Below are positions 40,810-49,883 of a stretch of DNA of 64,000 bases, piece by piece. This stretch comes from Ancylobacter novellus DSM 506. GTDB taxonomy: Bacteria > Pseudomonadota > Alphaproteobacteria > Rhizobiales > Xanthobacteraceae. Where the stretch lies: the NCBI RefSeq assembly GCF_000092925.1, contig NC_014217.1:1488001-1552000 (forward strand). Direction: 5' to 3'. Both the position numbers and the translations under genes were made by a program. The notes below the pieces were generated by a model. The model worked only from the letters and a program-made list of their open reading frames with translations. It was not told the origin of the DNA and ran no database searches. Every line of letters starts with the position of its first letter. The first letter of the stretch is position 1.

Positions 40810-40829
40810 GCGGGCTTCGGCCCGCTTTT
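40810..40829 (+). terminator. Intrinsic terminator-like hairpin between rpsM and rpsK
   Basis: GCGGGC-TTCG-GCCCGC followed directly by TTTT, 4 bases after the rpsM stop. Full termination would isolate rpoA from the rpsM promoter, so partial readthrough or a second promoter is expected. Confidence 0.6.
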
Positions 40830-40920
40830 GCGCGCTGGCGGCATTCAGCGGCCGGCGCTTCGTTACGAGTAATGTCCCGAGCGCCTGGAATGACGGGCGC
40901 GCCTGAAGGATCTGAGGTCT

Positions 40921-41310
40921 ATGGCTAAAGAAGCTGCCCGCATCAAGCGCCGCGAGCGCAAGAACATCGCCTCCGGCGTCGCGCATGTGAATGCGTCGTT
41001 CAACAACACCATGATCACCATCACCGACGCGCAGGGCAACACCATTGCCTGGTCCTCGGCGGGTGCCATGGGCTTCAAGGGCTCGCGCAAGTCGACCCCG
41101 TATGCGGCGCAGGTCGCTGCCGAGGATTGCGCCCGCAAGGCGTCCGAGCACGGCATGCGCACCATCGAGGTCGAGGTGTCGGGTCCCGGCTCCGGCCGCG
41201 AGTCGGCGCTGCGCGCGTTCCAGGCGGCGGGCTTCACCGTGACGTCGATCCGCGACGTCACGCCGATCCCGCACAATGGCTGCCGTCCGCGCAAGCGTCG
41301 GCGCGTCTGA
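40921..41310 (+). CDS. rpsK: 30S ribosomal protein S11
   Basis: The 129-residue S11 lies on the platform near the E site. It contains [40 protein letters not shown] and the ending [16 protein letters not shown]. No rpsD follows; rpoA is next, as is usual in Alphaproteobacteria. Confidence 0.99.
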   Translation: MAKEAARIKRRERKNIASGVAHVNASFNNTMITITDAQGNTIAWSSAGAMGFKGSRKSTPYAAQVAAEDCARKASEHGMRTIEVEVSGPGSGRESALRAFQAAGFTVTSIRDVTPIPHNGCRPRKRRRV

Positions 41311-41324
41311 CGCTTAATTATCCA

Positions 41325-41342
41325 GCGGCGCTTCGGCGCCGC
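41325..41342 (+). terminator. rpsK-rpoA intercistronic hairpin
   Basis: GCGGCGC-TTCG-GCGCCGC, a 7-bp stem with a stable tetraloop and no T-run. It is probably a processing or stability element. Confidence 0.35.
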
Positions 41343-41434
41343 AGGGGCCGCTGCCATCGGCCTTCCCTCCCGCCCATGGGGGATGGAACGGCCGGCAGGG
41401 TGTCCGGGGCACCGTCGAAACCAAGGGTGACGTC

Positions 41435-42451
41435 GTGATTCAGAAGAACTGGCAAGAGCTGATCAAGCCCGAGAAGCTCGAGGTCGCCGTAGGCAGCGAC
41501 CCGAAGCGCCTCGCGACCGTTGTCGCCGAGCCGCTGGAGCGTGGCTTCGGCCAGACACTCGGCAATGCGCTGCGCCGTATTCTGCTGTCGTCCCTGCAGG
41601 GCGCGGCGGTGACCTCGGTGCATATCGACGGCGTGCTGCACGAGTTCTCCTCGATCCCGGGCGTGCGCGAGGACGTGACCGACATCGTCCTCAACATCAA
41701 GGACATCGCCATCAAGATGGCCGGCGACGGCCCGAAGCGGATGGTGGTGAAGAAGCAGGGTCCCGGCATTGTCACCGCCGGTGACATCCAGACCGTGGGC
41801 GACGTGCAGGTGCTGAACCCCGAGCTGGTGCTGTGCACCCTCGACGACGGCGCCGAGATCCGCATGGAATTCACCGTCGATACCGGCAAGGGTTATGTCG
41901 CGGGTGAGCGCAACCGTCCCGAGGACGCGCCGATCGGCCTCATCCCGGTCGACAGCCTCTACTCGCCGGTCAAGAAGGTCTCCTACAAGGTCGAGAACAC
42001 CCGCGAGGGCCAGATCCTCGACTATGACAAGCTGACCATGACCATCGAGACCAATGGCTCGGTCAGCCCGGAGGACGCGCTTGCCTTCGCCGCGCGCATT
42101 CTCCAGGACCAGCTCGAAATTTTCGTCAACTTCGAGGAGCCCAAGCGCGAGACGGAGAGCCCTGCGATGCAGGAGCTGCCGTTCAACCCGGCGCTGCTCA
42201 AGAAGGTGGACGAGCTGGAGCTTTCGGTCCGTTCGGCCAACTGCCTGAAGAACGACAACATTGTCTACATCGGCGACTTGATCCAGAAGACCGAGGCGGA
42301 GATGCTCCGTACCCCGAACTTCGGCCGCAAGTCGCTGAACGAGATCAAGGAAGTCCTCGCCTCCATGGGCCTGCACCTCGGCATGGAAGTGCCTGGCTGG
42401 CCGCCGGAGAACATTGAGGACCTCGCCAAGCGGTTCGAAGACCATTACTGA
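41435..42451 (+). CDS. rpoA: DNA-directed RNA polymerase subunit alpha
   Basis: The 338-residue subunit dimerises to start core assembly. The N-terminal domain has [20 protein letters not shown] and DPRRMVVKK-like [11 protein letters not shown]. The C-terminal domain that binds UP elements and activators has [15 protein letters not shown] and [18 protein letters not shown]. The start codon is GTG. Confidence 0.99.
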   Translation: MIQKNWQELIKPEKLEVAVGSDPKRLATVVAEPLERGFGQTLGNALRRILLSSLQGAAVTSVHIDGVLHEFSSIPGVREDVTDIVLNIKDIAIKMAGDGPKRMVVKKQGPGIVTAGDIQTVGDVQVLNPELVLCTLDDGAEIRMEFTVDTGKGYVAGERNRPEDAPIGLIPVDSLYSPVKKVSYKVENTREGQILDYDKLTMTIETNGSVSPEDALAFAARILQDQLEIFVNFEEPKRETESPAMQELPFNPALLKKVDELELSVRSANCLKNDNIVYIGDLIQKTEAEMLRTPNFGRKSLNEIKEVLASMGLHLGMEVPGWPPENIEDLAKRFEDHY

Positions 42452-42525
42452 GCATTGAACGCGGCATTCGGGCCGTCACATTCACCACCCGGCTCGAAGC
42501 CGTCGCACGTTAGGATTTAGTCGCC

Positions 42526-42954
42526 ATGAACCACGGCAAAGCCCATCGCCGGTTCAACCGGACCGCGGAACACCGCAAGGCCATGTTCGCCAACATGGCG
42601 CAGGCGCTCATCACCCATGAGCAGATCGTCACCACCCTGCCGAAGGCAAAGGACCTGCGCCCGGTGGTTGAGAAGCTGATCACCCTCGGCAAGCGCGGCG
42701 GCCTGCATGCGCGCCGCCAGGCGATCGCCGAGGTGCGCGACGTCGCCGTCGTGCGCAAGCTCTTCGACGTGATCGGCCCGCGCTACAAGGACCGCAACGG
42801 CGGCTACACCCGCATCATCAAGGCGGGCTTTCGCCACGGTGATTCGGCGGCGATCGCGGTGATCGAGCTGGTCGATCGCGACGAGGCGGCCAAGGGCGCG
42901 GCGGACCTCGCCCGCGTCGAGGCGGCCCGCTCGGAAGAGACCGTCGCGGCCTGA
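42526..42954 (+). CDS. rplQ: 50S ribosomal protein L17
   Basis: The 142-residue L17 is near the tunnel exit. It starts [20 protein letters not shown] and has [19 protein letters not shown]. It is about 15 residues longer than in E. coli, with an acidic Ala-rich tail. It closes the ribosomal superlocus. Confidence 0.99.
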   Translation: MNHGKAHRRFNRTAEHRKAMFANMAQALITHEQIVTTLPKAKDLRPVVEKLITLGKRGGLHARRQAIAEVRDVAVVRKLFDVIGPRYKDRNGGYTRIIKAGFRHGDSAAIAVIELVDRDEAAKGAADLARVEAARSEETVAA

Positions 42955-42979
42955 GCCTGAGCGACATCGAATTGAGGCG

Positions 42980-43008
42980 AGGGGCGGTTTCACCGCCCCT
43001 TTTCTTTT
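42980..43008 (+). terminator. Intrinsic terminator of the alpha operon
   Basis: AGGGGCGGT / ACCGCCCCT with a TTC loop runs into TTTCTTTT, 25 bases after rplQ. Confidence 0.9.
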
Positions 43009-43112
43009 GCGCCTCCCGTGAAGGTGCGCGCCAGCCGGCGGTGCCGCGATATGGGCGCTGCGTTGGCGTCTTGCCCTTTCTCCGCCGCAGGCCGGGGACT
43101 ATATCTGGCGGC

Positions 43113-44570
43113 ATGAAACGCTTCGCCACACGCTCCGCCCTCGTCGCCGCGGCCCTGCTCATGGCCGCTCCCGTCCTCGCCCAGACGGCACCCGCGCCCG
43201 GGGCCGCGGTAGGTGGGCCGCGCGTACCGGCCTCGCGCGCCGAGATCGGGCTGTCCTTTGCGCCCATCGTGGCGCGCACGGCGCCGGCCATCGTCAATGT
43301 CTATGCGATGAAGGCGATGCCGGCTCGAAATAATCCGTTGCTGGACGATCCCTTCTTCCGGCGCTTCTTCGGCGACAGGGGTAGCCCGGATGTGCCGGGC
43401 CTCGACATGCCGGCGGAGCGCATCCAGCGTTCGCTCGGCTCGGGCGTGCTGGTCGACCCGTCCGGCATCGTCGTTACAAACAACCATGTGATCGAAGGCG
43501 CCGACGAGATCCGCATCTCCCTGTCCGACAAGCGCGAGTTCGACGCGGATGTCGTGCTGCGCGACCCGCGCACCGACCTCGCCGTGTTGCGCATCGAGGG
43601 CGCCAAGGGTGGATTTCCTTCTGCCGTGTTCGGCTCTTCCGACGACCTCGAGGTCGGCGACATCGTGCTGGCGATCGGCAATCCGTTCGGCGTGGGGCAG
43701 ACGGTGACGCAGGGCATCGTCTCGGCGCTCGCGCGCACGCAGCGCGGCATCACCGATTACGGGTTCTTCATCCAGACCGACGCGGCCATCAACCCCGGCA
43801 ATTCGGGCGGTGCGCTGGTGGATGGAGCCGGCCGGATCGTCGGCATCAACACGGCGATCTTCTCGCGCTCCGGCGGCTCGCTGGGCATCGGCTTCGCCAT
43901 CCCGGCCGACATGGTGCGCGTCGTTCTGCAGTCTGCGCTCACCGGCAGCAAGGTGGTGCGGCGTCCGTGGCTCGGCGCCGACCTCCAGCAGGTGACACCT
44001 GATATCGCCGATGGGCTCGATGTCGCCCGGCCGACCGGCGCGCTCGTGCAGAATGTGCTCCCGGATAGCCCCGCGTCGAAGGCCGGGCTTCGGGCGGGTG
44101 ACCTCATTATCGCGGTCGCCGGCCAGGAAGTCGGCGATCCCGACGCTTTCGGCTACCGCTTCGCCACCCGGCCGCTGGGCGGCGCCGTCGAGTTGGGAAT
44201 CATCCGACAGGGCAAGCCGGTGACGCTCAGGGTGATGCTGGAGACCGCGCCCGAGACCGTGCCGCGCGAGGAGATCACTCTTGCCGGGCGCTCGCCGCTG
44301 ACCGGGGCGACGGTGGTCAATCTCTCCCCGGCCGTGGTCGAGGAGATGCGCACGGTGGATGCCAGCAAGGGGGTGGTGATCACGGCAGTCGCAGAAGGCT
44401 CCCTCGCCGAGCGCACCAGCTTCCGGCCAGGCGACATCCTGCTCGAGGTGAACGGCGTGCCGATCACCCGCACCGCCGACCTCGCGCGCGCGACGGCGAC
44501 ACCGGCGCGGATGTGGCGGATCACGCTGCAGCGCGGCGGCCGCACGCTCTCGGCCGTGCTGCCGGGCTGA
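43113..44570 (+). CDS. Do/DegQ-type periplasmic serine endoprotease
   Basis: The 485-residue protein has a Sec signal (ALVAAALLMAAPVLAQ) and an HtrA protease domain. The triad is His125 (VTNNHVIEG), Asp155 (RTDLAVLRI) and Ser231 (INPGNSGGALVDG). Two PDZ domains lie at about 290-380 (SKAGLRAGDLIIAVAGQE) and 400-484 (FRPGDILLEVNGVPITR). This is the full DegP/DegQ architecture for folding stress in the periplasm. The ATG at 43113 begins the signal peptide. The stop is 7 bases from the rarA start, so the two may be co-transcribed. Confidence 0.94.
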   Translation: MKRFATRSALVAAALLMAAPVLAQTAPAPGAAVGGPRVPASRAEIGLSFAPIVARTAPAIVNVYAMKAMPARNNPLLDDPFFRRFFGDRGSPDVPGLDMPAERIQRSLGSGVLVDPSGIVVTNNHVIEGADEIRISLSDKREFDADVVLRDPRTDLAVLRIEGAKGGFPSAVFGSSDDLEVGDIVLAIGNPFGVGQTVTQGIVSALARTQRGITDYGFFIQTDAAINPGNSGGALVDGAGRIVGINTAIFSRSGGSLGIGFAIPADMVRVVLQSALTGSKVVRRPWLGADLQQVTPDIADGLDVARPTGALVQNVLPDSPASKAGLRAGDLIIAVAGQEVGDPDAFGYRFATRPLGGAVELGIIRQGKPVTLRVMLETAPETVPREEITLAGRSPLTGATVVNLSPAVVEEMRTVDASKGVVITAVAEGSLAERTSFRPGDILLEVNGVPITRTADLARATATPARMWRITLQRGGRTLSAVLPG

Positions 44571-44577
44571 GGCGATC

Positions 44578-45891
44578 TTGTCCGACCTCTTCACCAGTGC
44601 CGGGCTCGAAGGCGCCGCGCCGCGCCCGCTGGCCGACCGGTTGCGCCCGCAACGCCTCGCCGAGGTGGTCGGACAGGAGCACCTGACCGGCCCGGACGGC
44701 ATCCTCACCCGCATGATCGACAGCCGCTCGCTCGGCTCGCTGATCTTCTGGGGGCCGCCCGGCACCGGCAAGACCACGGTGGCGCGGCTGCTGGCGCACG
44801 AGACGGACCTGCATTTTGAGCAGGTCTCGGCCATCTTCACCGGCGTCGCCGAGCTCAAGAAGGTGTTCGAGGCCGCGCGGGGGCGCCGTGCGGTGGGGCG
44901 CGGCACGCTGCTCTTCGTCGACGAGATCCACCGCTTCAACAAGGCGCAGCAGGACAGCTTCCTGCCCGTCATGGAGGACGGCACCGTCACGCTGATCGGC
45001 GCGACGACGGAGAACCCGTCCTTCGAGCTCAACGCAGCGTTGCTCTCCCGTGCCCGCGTTCTGACCTTCCGCTCGCTGGACGACGACGCCATCGGCCGGC
45101 TGCTGTCGCGTGCCGAGGAACTGGAGGGCAAGCCGCTGCCGCTCGATGAGGAGGCGCGCGCGGTGCTGGTGCGCCTCGCCGATGGCGATGGGCGCGCCTC
45201 GCTCACGCTGGCCGAGGAAGCCTGGCGCGCCGCCCGGCCGGGCGAGGTGTTCGATGGCGCGAAGCTGCAGGAGATCGTGCAGCGCCGGGCGCCGATCTAC
45301 GACAAGAGCGAGGACGGCCACTACAACCTCATCTCCGCCCTGCACAAGTCGATCCGTGGCTCCGACCCCGACGCGGCGCTGTACTGGCTGGCGCGGATGA
45401 TCGACGCCGGCGAGAATCCGCTGTTCCTTGCCCGCCGGCTGGTGCGCATGGCGTCCGAGGACATCGGCAATGCCGACCCGCAGGCGCTCGTCGTCGCCAG
45501 CGCGGCCAAGGACGCCTACGATTTTCTCGGAACGCCCGAGGGCGAACTCGCCCTCGCGCAGGCCGCGGTCTATCTGGCAACGGCACCCAAGTCGAACGCC
45601 GTATACACCGCCTGGAAGCAGGCGCTGCGCGTCGCCAAGGAAGGCGGCTCGCTGGTGCCGCCAAGGCATATCCTCAACGCGCCGACCCGCCTGATGAAGC
45701 AGGAGGGCTACGGCGTGGGTTACGACTACGACCACGACGCGCCGGACGCCTTCTCTGGGCAGGATTATTTCCCGGAGAAGCTCGGGCGCCAGCATTTCTA
45801 CGAACCGGTGGAGCGCGGCTTCGAGCGGGAAATCCGCAAGCGGCTGGAATATTGGGCGCGGCTGAGAGCGGAGCGCCAACAGGGCAAATAG
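44578..45891 (+). CDS. rarA: Replication-associated recombination protein RarA (MgsA)
   Basis: The 437-residue AAA+ ATPase acts at stalled replication forks and binds SSB. It starts SDLFTSAGLEGAAPRPLADR, then RLAEVVGQEHL. Walker A is GPPGTGKTT (about 59-67), Walker B is LLFVDEIHRFN, and sensor 1 is GATTENPSFELN. The C-terminal tetramerisation domain has YNLISALHKSIRGSDPDA, ALYWLARMIDAGEDP-like sequence and EDIGNADPQAL. The start is TTG, supported by homolog length and a ctgagg site. Confidence 0.96.
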   Translation: MSDLFTSAGLEGAAPRPLADRLRPQRLAEVVGQEHLTGPDGILTRMIDSRSLGSLIFWGPPGTGKTTVARLLAHETDLHFEQVSAIFTGVAELKKVFEAARGRRAVGRGTLLFVDEIHRFNKAQQDSFLPVMEDGTVTLIGATTENPSFELNAALLSRARVLTFRSLDDDAIGRLLSRAEELEGKPLPLDEEARAVLVRLADGDGRASLTLAEEAWRAARPGEVFDGAKLQEIVQRRAPIYDKSEDGHYNLISALHKSIRGSDPDAALYWLARMIDAGENPLFLARRLVRMASEDIGNADPQALVVASAAKDAYDFLGTPEGELALAQAAVYLATAPKSNAVYTAWKQALRVAKEGGSLVPPRHILNAPTRLMKQEGYGVGYDYDHDAPDAFSGQDYFPEKLGRQHFYEPVERGFEREIRKRLEYWARLRAERQQGK

Positions 45892-45905
45892 GCGAGGGCA
45901 GGGCA

Positions 45906-46289
45906 GTGAACGCGATCGTGCTGGTTTTCATCGGGGCCGGCATCGGCGGCGTCCTGCGTTACGCCTCCTATGAGGCGGCGATGCGCGTGTTCGGCATGCA
46001 CTTTCCGTCCGGTACCTTCGTCGTCAACGTGGTCGGCTCCTTCGTCATCGGCTGCATTGCCGGCTGGATGGCGATGAAGGGCGGTGCGTCATGGACGACG
46101 CCGGCCCGGCTGTTCGTGATGGCCGGCATATTGGGCGGCTTCACCACCTTCTCCTCCTTCTCGCTGGATACGGCGATGCTGGTGCACCGCGGAGAGGTGG
46201 GCCTTGCCGCCCTCTATGTCGGCGGCTCGGTGGCGCTTTCGCTCACCGCCGTGTTCGGCGGCCTCGCGCTGGTGCGCGCCGTCGCGTGA
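45906..46289 (+). CDS. crcB: Fluoride ion channel CrcB (Fluc)
   Basis: The 127-residue, four-span protein belongs to the Fluc family of dual-topology fluoride exporters. Signatures are GAGIGGVLRYA, GTFVVNVVGSFVIG and the Phe/Thr/Ser motif GGFTTFSSFSLDTAML. The GTG at 45906 gives the normal length; an upstream in-frame ATG lies inside rarA and would add a polar tail. No fluoride riboswitch precedes it in the 14-base gap. Confidence 0.95.
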   Translation: MNAIVLVFIGAGIGGVLRYASYEAAMRVFGMHFPSGTFVVNVVGSFVIGCIAGWMAMKGGASWTTPARLFVMAGILGGFTTFSSFSLDTAMLVHRGEVGLAALYVGGSVALSLTAVFGGLALVRAVA

Positions 46290-46347
46290 ACTGGCCGAAT
46301 GACTTGGCCTCAATCCTCGGCTATCTGCTGGGTTGAGGAGATTTGAA

Positions 46348-47439
46348 ATGGCCGTCGAGACACGCCGCGTCGATCGGGATGAGGAGGGCATGCGCCTGGA
46401 CCGCTGGTTCAAGACGCATTTTCCCGAACTTTCCTTCGGCCATCTGCAGAAGCTGCTGCGCTCCGGCCAGGTGCGGGTCGATGGCGGTCGGGTGAAGACC
46501 AATACGCGTCTCTCTTCCGGCCAGAGCGTGCGCATCCCGCCGCTGGAGGAGAAGCCGCAGCTCTCCGCCGCCGACCACATCGAGGCGGAGGAAGCGATAG
46601 CGCGCGGCGAGGCTCCGCCGCGCCCGCCACGGAACGGGGAGGGCGCCCGCCGATCCGATCTTGCTGCCCCGGCGGTGAAGCGCGCCAGTGTCGACGACAA
46701 GGACGCCGCCGCGCTCAAGGCGATGACGTTGTTCGAGGACCGCGACGTGCTGGTGCTGAACAAGCCCTACGGCCTCGCCGTGCAGGGCGGCTCCGGCACC
46801 TACCGCCATGTCGACGGCATGCTGGAGGCGCTGCGTGGCGACGATGGCCAGAAGCCGCGCCTCGTCCACCGCATCGACAAGGACACGTCGGGCATCCTGC
46901 TGGTTGCCAAGAGTCGGCTTGCGGCCTCGACGCTGGCCAAGACCTTTCGCTCGCGCTCGGCCCGCAAGGTTTACTGGGCTCTGGTGCCCGGCGTGCCGCG
47001 CCCGGCACAGGGGCGCATCTCCACCTATCTCGCCAAGGACGAGGCGGCAGAGCGCATGCGGGTCGCCCGCCACGGCGACGACGAGGCCAGCCACGCCATC
47101 TCCTATTACGCGGTTGTCGACCATGCGGCGCAGAAATTGTCCTGGCTGTCGATGAAGCCGGTGACGGGACGCACCCACCAGCTGCGCGCCCATGCGGCGC
47201 ATATCGGCCATCCCATCGTCGGCGACCCGAAATATTTCAACGTCGAGAACTGGCCGCTGCCGGGCGGGCTGCAGAACCGGCTGCATCTGCTGGCGCGCCG
47301 GCTGGTCATCCCGCACCCGAGGGCCGACAAGCTGATAGATGTCTCCGCGCCGTTGCCGCCGCACATGCAGCAGAGCTGGAACGTGCTCGGCTTCGACACC
47401 TCGCATTACGACCCGATCGTCGACGCGCCGGAGAGCTGA
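46348..47439 (+). CDS. RluA-family 23S rRNA pseudouridine synthase (RluC-like)
   Basis: The 363-residue enzyme has an N-terminal S4 RNA-binding domain (about 13-68, GMRLDRWFKTHFPELSFGHL). A Pro/Arg-rich linker of about 50 residues follows. The catalytic domain begins at about 128: VLNKPYGLAVQGGSG, the active-site HRIDKDTSGILLVAKS with Asp177, and GRTHQLRAHAAHIGHPI. This matches RluC/RluA enzymes that isomerise uridines in 23S rRNA; the exact sites are not readable from sequence. The ATG at 46348 follows gaggag. Confidence 0.92.
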   Translation: MAVETRRVDRDEEGMRLDRWFKTHFPELSFGHLQKLLRSGQVRVDGGRVKTNTRLSSGQSVRIPPLEEKPQLSAADHIEAEEAIARGEAPPRPPRNGEGARRSDLAAPAVKRASVDDKDAAALKAMTLFEDRDVLVLNKPYGLAVQGGSGTYRHVDGMLEALRGDDGQKPRLVHRIDKDTSGILLVAKSRLAASTLAKTFRSRSARKVYWALVPGVPRPAQGRISTYLAKDEAAERMRVARHGDDEASHAISYYAVVDHAAQKLSWLSMKPVTGRTHQLRAHAAHIGHPIVGDPKYFNVENWPLPGGLQNRLHLLARRLVIPHPRADKLIDVSAPLPPHMQQSWNVLGFDTSHYDPIVDAPES

Positions 47440-47535
47440 CCGGGCTTTAGAGGGCCTGGTGTGGCGCCGGCGTGACGGCGTGGCGCGGGCGGATCGGCTA
47501 TGCAGACGCCAACATCTGCTTCTCAGGGATTCGAT

Positions 47536-48324
47536 ATGCCCAACCTCGCGCGCCGCGTCCTTCTCGCCGTGGCGCTGTGCACGCTCATGGCTGCACCGGC
47601 GCTGGCCATGCCCCAGGACTGTACCGGCAAGCTCGGCACCTCGCGGGTGCTGGAGGTCGACCCGGTGGGGCTGCAGGTCGGCACCAAGCATTTCCCCCAG
47701 ACGCTCGACCTCGCCGACAAGGAGGTCGTGCTGACCTTCGATGACGGCCCGCATCCCGGCACGACGCCGGCGGTGCTGAAGGCACTGGCGCGCGAATGTG
47801 TGCACGCGACCTTCTTCACCATCGGCCGGAATGCCGCAGCCCATCCGGACCTCGTGCGCCTCATCCTCGCCGAAGGCCACACGCTCGGCCATCACAGCAT
47901 GACCCATCCGATGACGCTGGCCGACATTCCCTATGACAAGGCGGTTACGGAGATCGAGAAGGGGTTTCGCGCCGACGAGAAGGCCGCCTATGGCAGCGCT
48001 GGCGTACGTCCGCGCGTGGCGTTTTTCCGGTTTCCCGGCTTCGGTTCCACGCCCGAGTTGCTCGACTATCTGAAGCAGCGGGGCATCGGCGTGTTCGGTG
48101 CCGACTTCTGGGCCGGCGACTGGAACCCGATGACGCCCGAGGAACAGCTGCATCTGGTGATGGCGCGGCTGGAACATGAGCATCGCGGCATCATCCTGTT
48201 CCACGACACTCGCGACCAGACGGCGAGGATGCTGCCGCTCTTCCTCGCGGCGCTGCGGGAGAAGGGCTACCGCGTGGTGCACGTCGTACCGCCGCCGGTG
48301 CAGACGGCAGCGGCGCCGCATTAG
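47536..48324 (+). CDS. Exported polysaccharide deacetylase (NodB-homology)
   Basis: The 262-residue product has a Sec signal (VLLAVALCTLMAAPALA). A carbohydrate esterase 4 domain follows, with TFDDGPHPGTT (Asp69, Asp70), the metal-binding HSMTH (His120, His124), FRFPGFG and ILFHDTRDQ. It likely removes N-acetyl groups from peptidoglycan or an exopolysaccharide in the periplasm. The substrate is unknown. The start at 47536 matches the signal peptide. Confidence 0.92.
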   Translation: MPNLARRVLLAVALCTLMAAPALAMPQDCTGKLGTSRVLEVDPVGLQVGTKHFPQTLDLADKEVVLTFDDGPHPGTTPAVLKALARECVHATFFTIGRNAAAHPDLVRLILAEGHTLGHHSMTHPMTLADIPYDKAVTEIEKGFRADEKAAYGSAGVRPRVAFFRFPGFGSTPELLDYLKQRGIGVFGADFWAGDWNPMTPEEQLHLVMARLEHEHRGIILFHDTRDQTARMLPLFLAALREKGYRVVHVVPPPVQTAAAPH

Positions 48325-48345
48325 GCGAGACAGGCCTGAAACGAC

Positions 48346-48369
48346 AACGGCGACCCGAAGGTCGCCGTT
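48346..48369. terminator. Hairpin between the deacetylase and tRNA-Leu
   Basis: A perfect 10-bp stem AACGGCGACC / GGTCGCCGTT with a CGAA loop separates the convergent deacetylase and tRNA genes. No long T-run lies on either side, although the leftward reading has GTCGTTT after it. Confidence 0.5.
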
Positions 48370-48400
48370 CGCTGGGATCGTATGGTTCCGATCCGAATTA

Positions 48401-48485
48401 TGGTGCGGTCGAGAGGACTCGAACCTCCACGGTGTTACCCACTGCCACCTCAAGGCAGCGCGTCTACCAATTCCGCCACGACCGC
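48401..48485 (-). tRNA. tRNA-Leu (GAG)
   Basis: Read leftward: acceptor GCGGTCG / CGACCGC, discriminator A and encoded CCA. The anticodon GAG is at 48449-48451 on the reverse strand in the loop TTGAGGT, and a long class II variable arm is present. It lies convergent with the deacetylase gene. Confidence 0.97.
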
Positions 48486-48667
48486 ATCACCGCACGCGGC
48501 CACTGAGCGGGGCCGGCGCGAGCGGGGGATCGTCTAACAGATCGAATGGGGCTCCACAAGGCCTGCCGCCGCTCCGGCAGGGCTGTACACAGCTCCGCCG
48601 AGAACGCATGGCGCGGGCGCTGCTATAGGCAGGCGACAGCGGGCCGCACGATGATTATGTATCGGCC

Positions 48668-49405
48668 ATGAACGACGCGCCGATCCTTGCTGCCATCGCC
48701 CGTGACGAGCTGTCACCGCTGCTGCTGCCGCAGCCGGCCAGCCGGCCGGTGCGCTGGCGCGTGAGCGCACATCCGGTCGCCTATCCCGATGCACTCGCCG
48801 AGATGGACAGGCTCGCCGAGGAGATCGCCGCCGGGCGCGAAGACGAACTCGTCTGGCTGCTCGAGCATCCCCCGCTCTACACTGCCGGCACCAGCGCGCG
48901 GCCTGAGGATCTCGTCGAGCCCGGCCGGTTCCCGATCTTCGAGACGGGACGGGGCGGACAGTTCACCTATCACGGCCCTGGCCAGCGCGTGGCCTATGTG
49001 ATGCTGGACCTGAAGCGCCGGGCTCCGGACCTGCGCCGCTACGTCGCCGCGCTGGAGGAATGGCTCATCCGCTCGCTCGCCGCCTTCAACGTGCGCGGCG
49101 AGCGGCGCGAGGACCGCGTCGGCGTCTGGGTACGCCATCGCACCAAGGCCGGGGAGGGTGAGGACAAGATCGCCGCCATCGGCATCCGCGTCCGGCGCTG
49201 GGTGACGATGCATGGCATCTCGCTCAATGTGGAGCCCGACCTGTCGCACTTCGCGGGCATCGTTCCCTGTGGAGTGCGCGAGCACGGCGTCACTAGTCTC
49301 GTCGAACTCGGCCTGCCGGTGACGATGGAGGATGTCGACCTGGCTTTGCGCAGCGAGTTCGAGGCGGTGTTCGGCCCCACCGTGGTCACGCCGGACGAAG
49401 CTTAG
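48668..49405 (+). CDS. lipB: Octanoyltransferase LipB
   Basis: The 245-residue enzyme moves octanoyl from acyl carrier protein to lipoyl domains of 2-oxoacid dehydrogenases and GcvH, the first step of lipoate synthesis. Visible are [12 protein letters not shown] (about 95-106), [13 protein letters not shown] with the catalytic Lys167, and the thioester Cys201 in [15 protein letters not shown]. The stop overlaps that of the convergent acylphosphatase gene by four bases. Confidence 0.97.
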   Translation: MNDAPILAAIARDELSPLLLPQPASRPVRWRVSAHPVAYPDALAEMDRLAEEIAAGREDELVWLLEHPPLYTAGTSARPEDLVEPGRFPIFETGRGGQFTYHGPGQRVAYVMLDLKRRAPDLRRYVAALEEWLIRSLAAFNVRGERREDRVGVWVRHRTKAGEGEDKIAAIGIRVRRWVTMHGISLNVEPDLSHFAGIVPCGVREHGVTSLVELGLPVTMEDVDLALRSEFEAVFGPTVVTPDEA

Positions 49406-49695
49406 GCGGTCGGCCGCACGTCGAAGCCGGGTCCGGCCTCACTCTCCTGCACGTCTTCCTCGCTGAACGCGACTTCGGTGACGCGTGCCGCCGGTGGTCC
49501 GCTCCGGCTGGCCTCGATGAGATCATGTAGAGTTTCGGCCGGGGCAAGGATCAGCGCCTCGACGCTGCCGTCGCGCCGGTTGCGCACCCAGCCCGTCAGC
49601 CGACGCCGTTCGGCCTCCGCCGCGAACCAGGCGCGATAGCCGACGCTCTGGACGCGGCCGCGTATGAGAAGGCGGGTGGCGAGCTTCGAACTCAT
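49402..49695 (-). CDS. acyP: Acylphosphatase
   Basis: The 97-residue enzyme hydrolyses carboxyl-phosphate bonds. Motifs are [14 protein letters not shown] with the catalytic Arg and [13 protein letters not shown] with the catalytic Asn. The C-terminal part is slightly divergent, ending [10 protein letters not shown]. Its 3' end overlaps lipB by four bases tail to tail. Confidence 0.93.
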   Translation of the reverse strand: MSSKLATRLLIRGRVQSVGYRAWFAAEAERRRLTGWVRNRRDGSVEALILAPAETLHDLIEASRSGPPAARVTEVAFSEEDVQESEAGPGFDVRPTA

Positions 49696-49883
49696 GACCT
49701 TGCCCTTTGGCGGTGCCTTGTCGCAGAGGTGGATTCGAGACGCAAAGCGGCGAACCGAACGCGTCGGCTCCGCATTGTCCTTCGCCGACGCTTCTTTAAG
49801 AACAATTCCGCTAGAAGCAACATGGGCTTCCCGAGGTGGGGAGCCATCGCCTTTTCCGCCAGAACCTTCCGCTGGAGCGAGGC

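Noticed and set aside
41311..41434. Missing rpsD between rpsK and rpoA as a deletion
   Set aside because: This absence is normal in Alphaproteobacteria, which carry rpsD elsewhere.
45892..45905. Fluoride riboswitch before crcB
   Set aside because: The gap to rarA is 14 bases, and no riboswitch fold can fit there.
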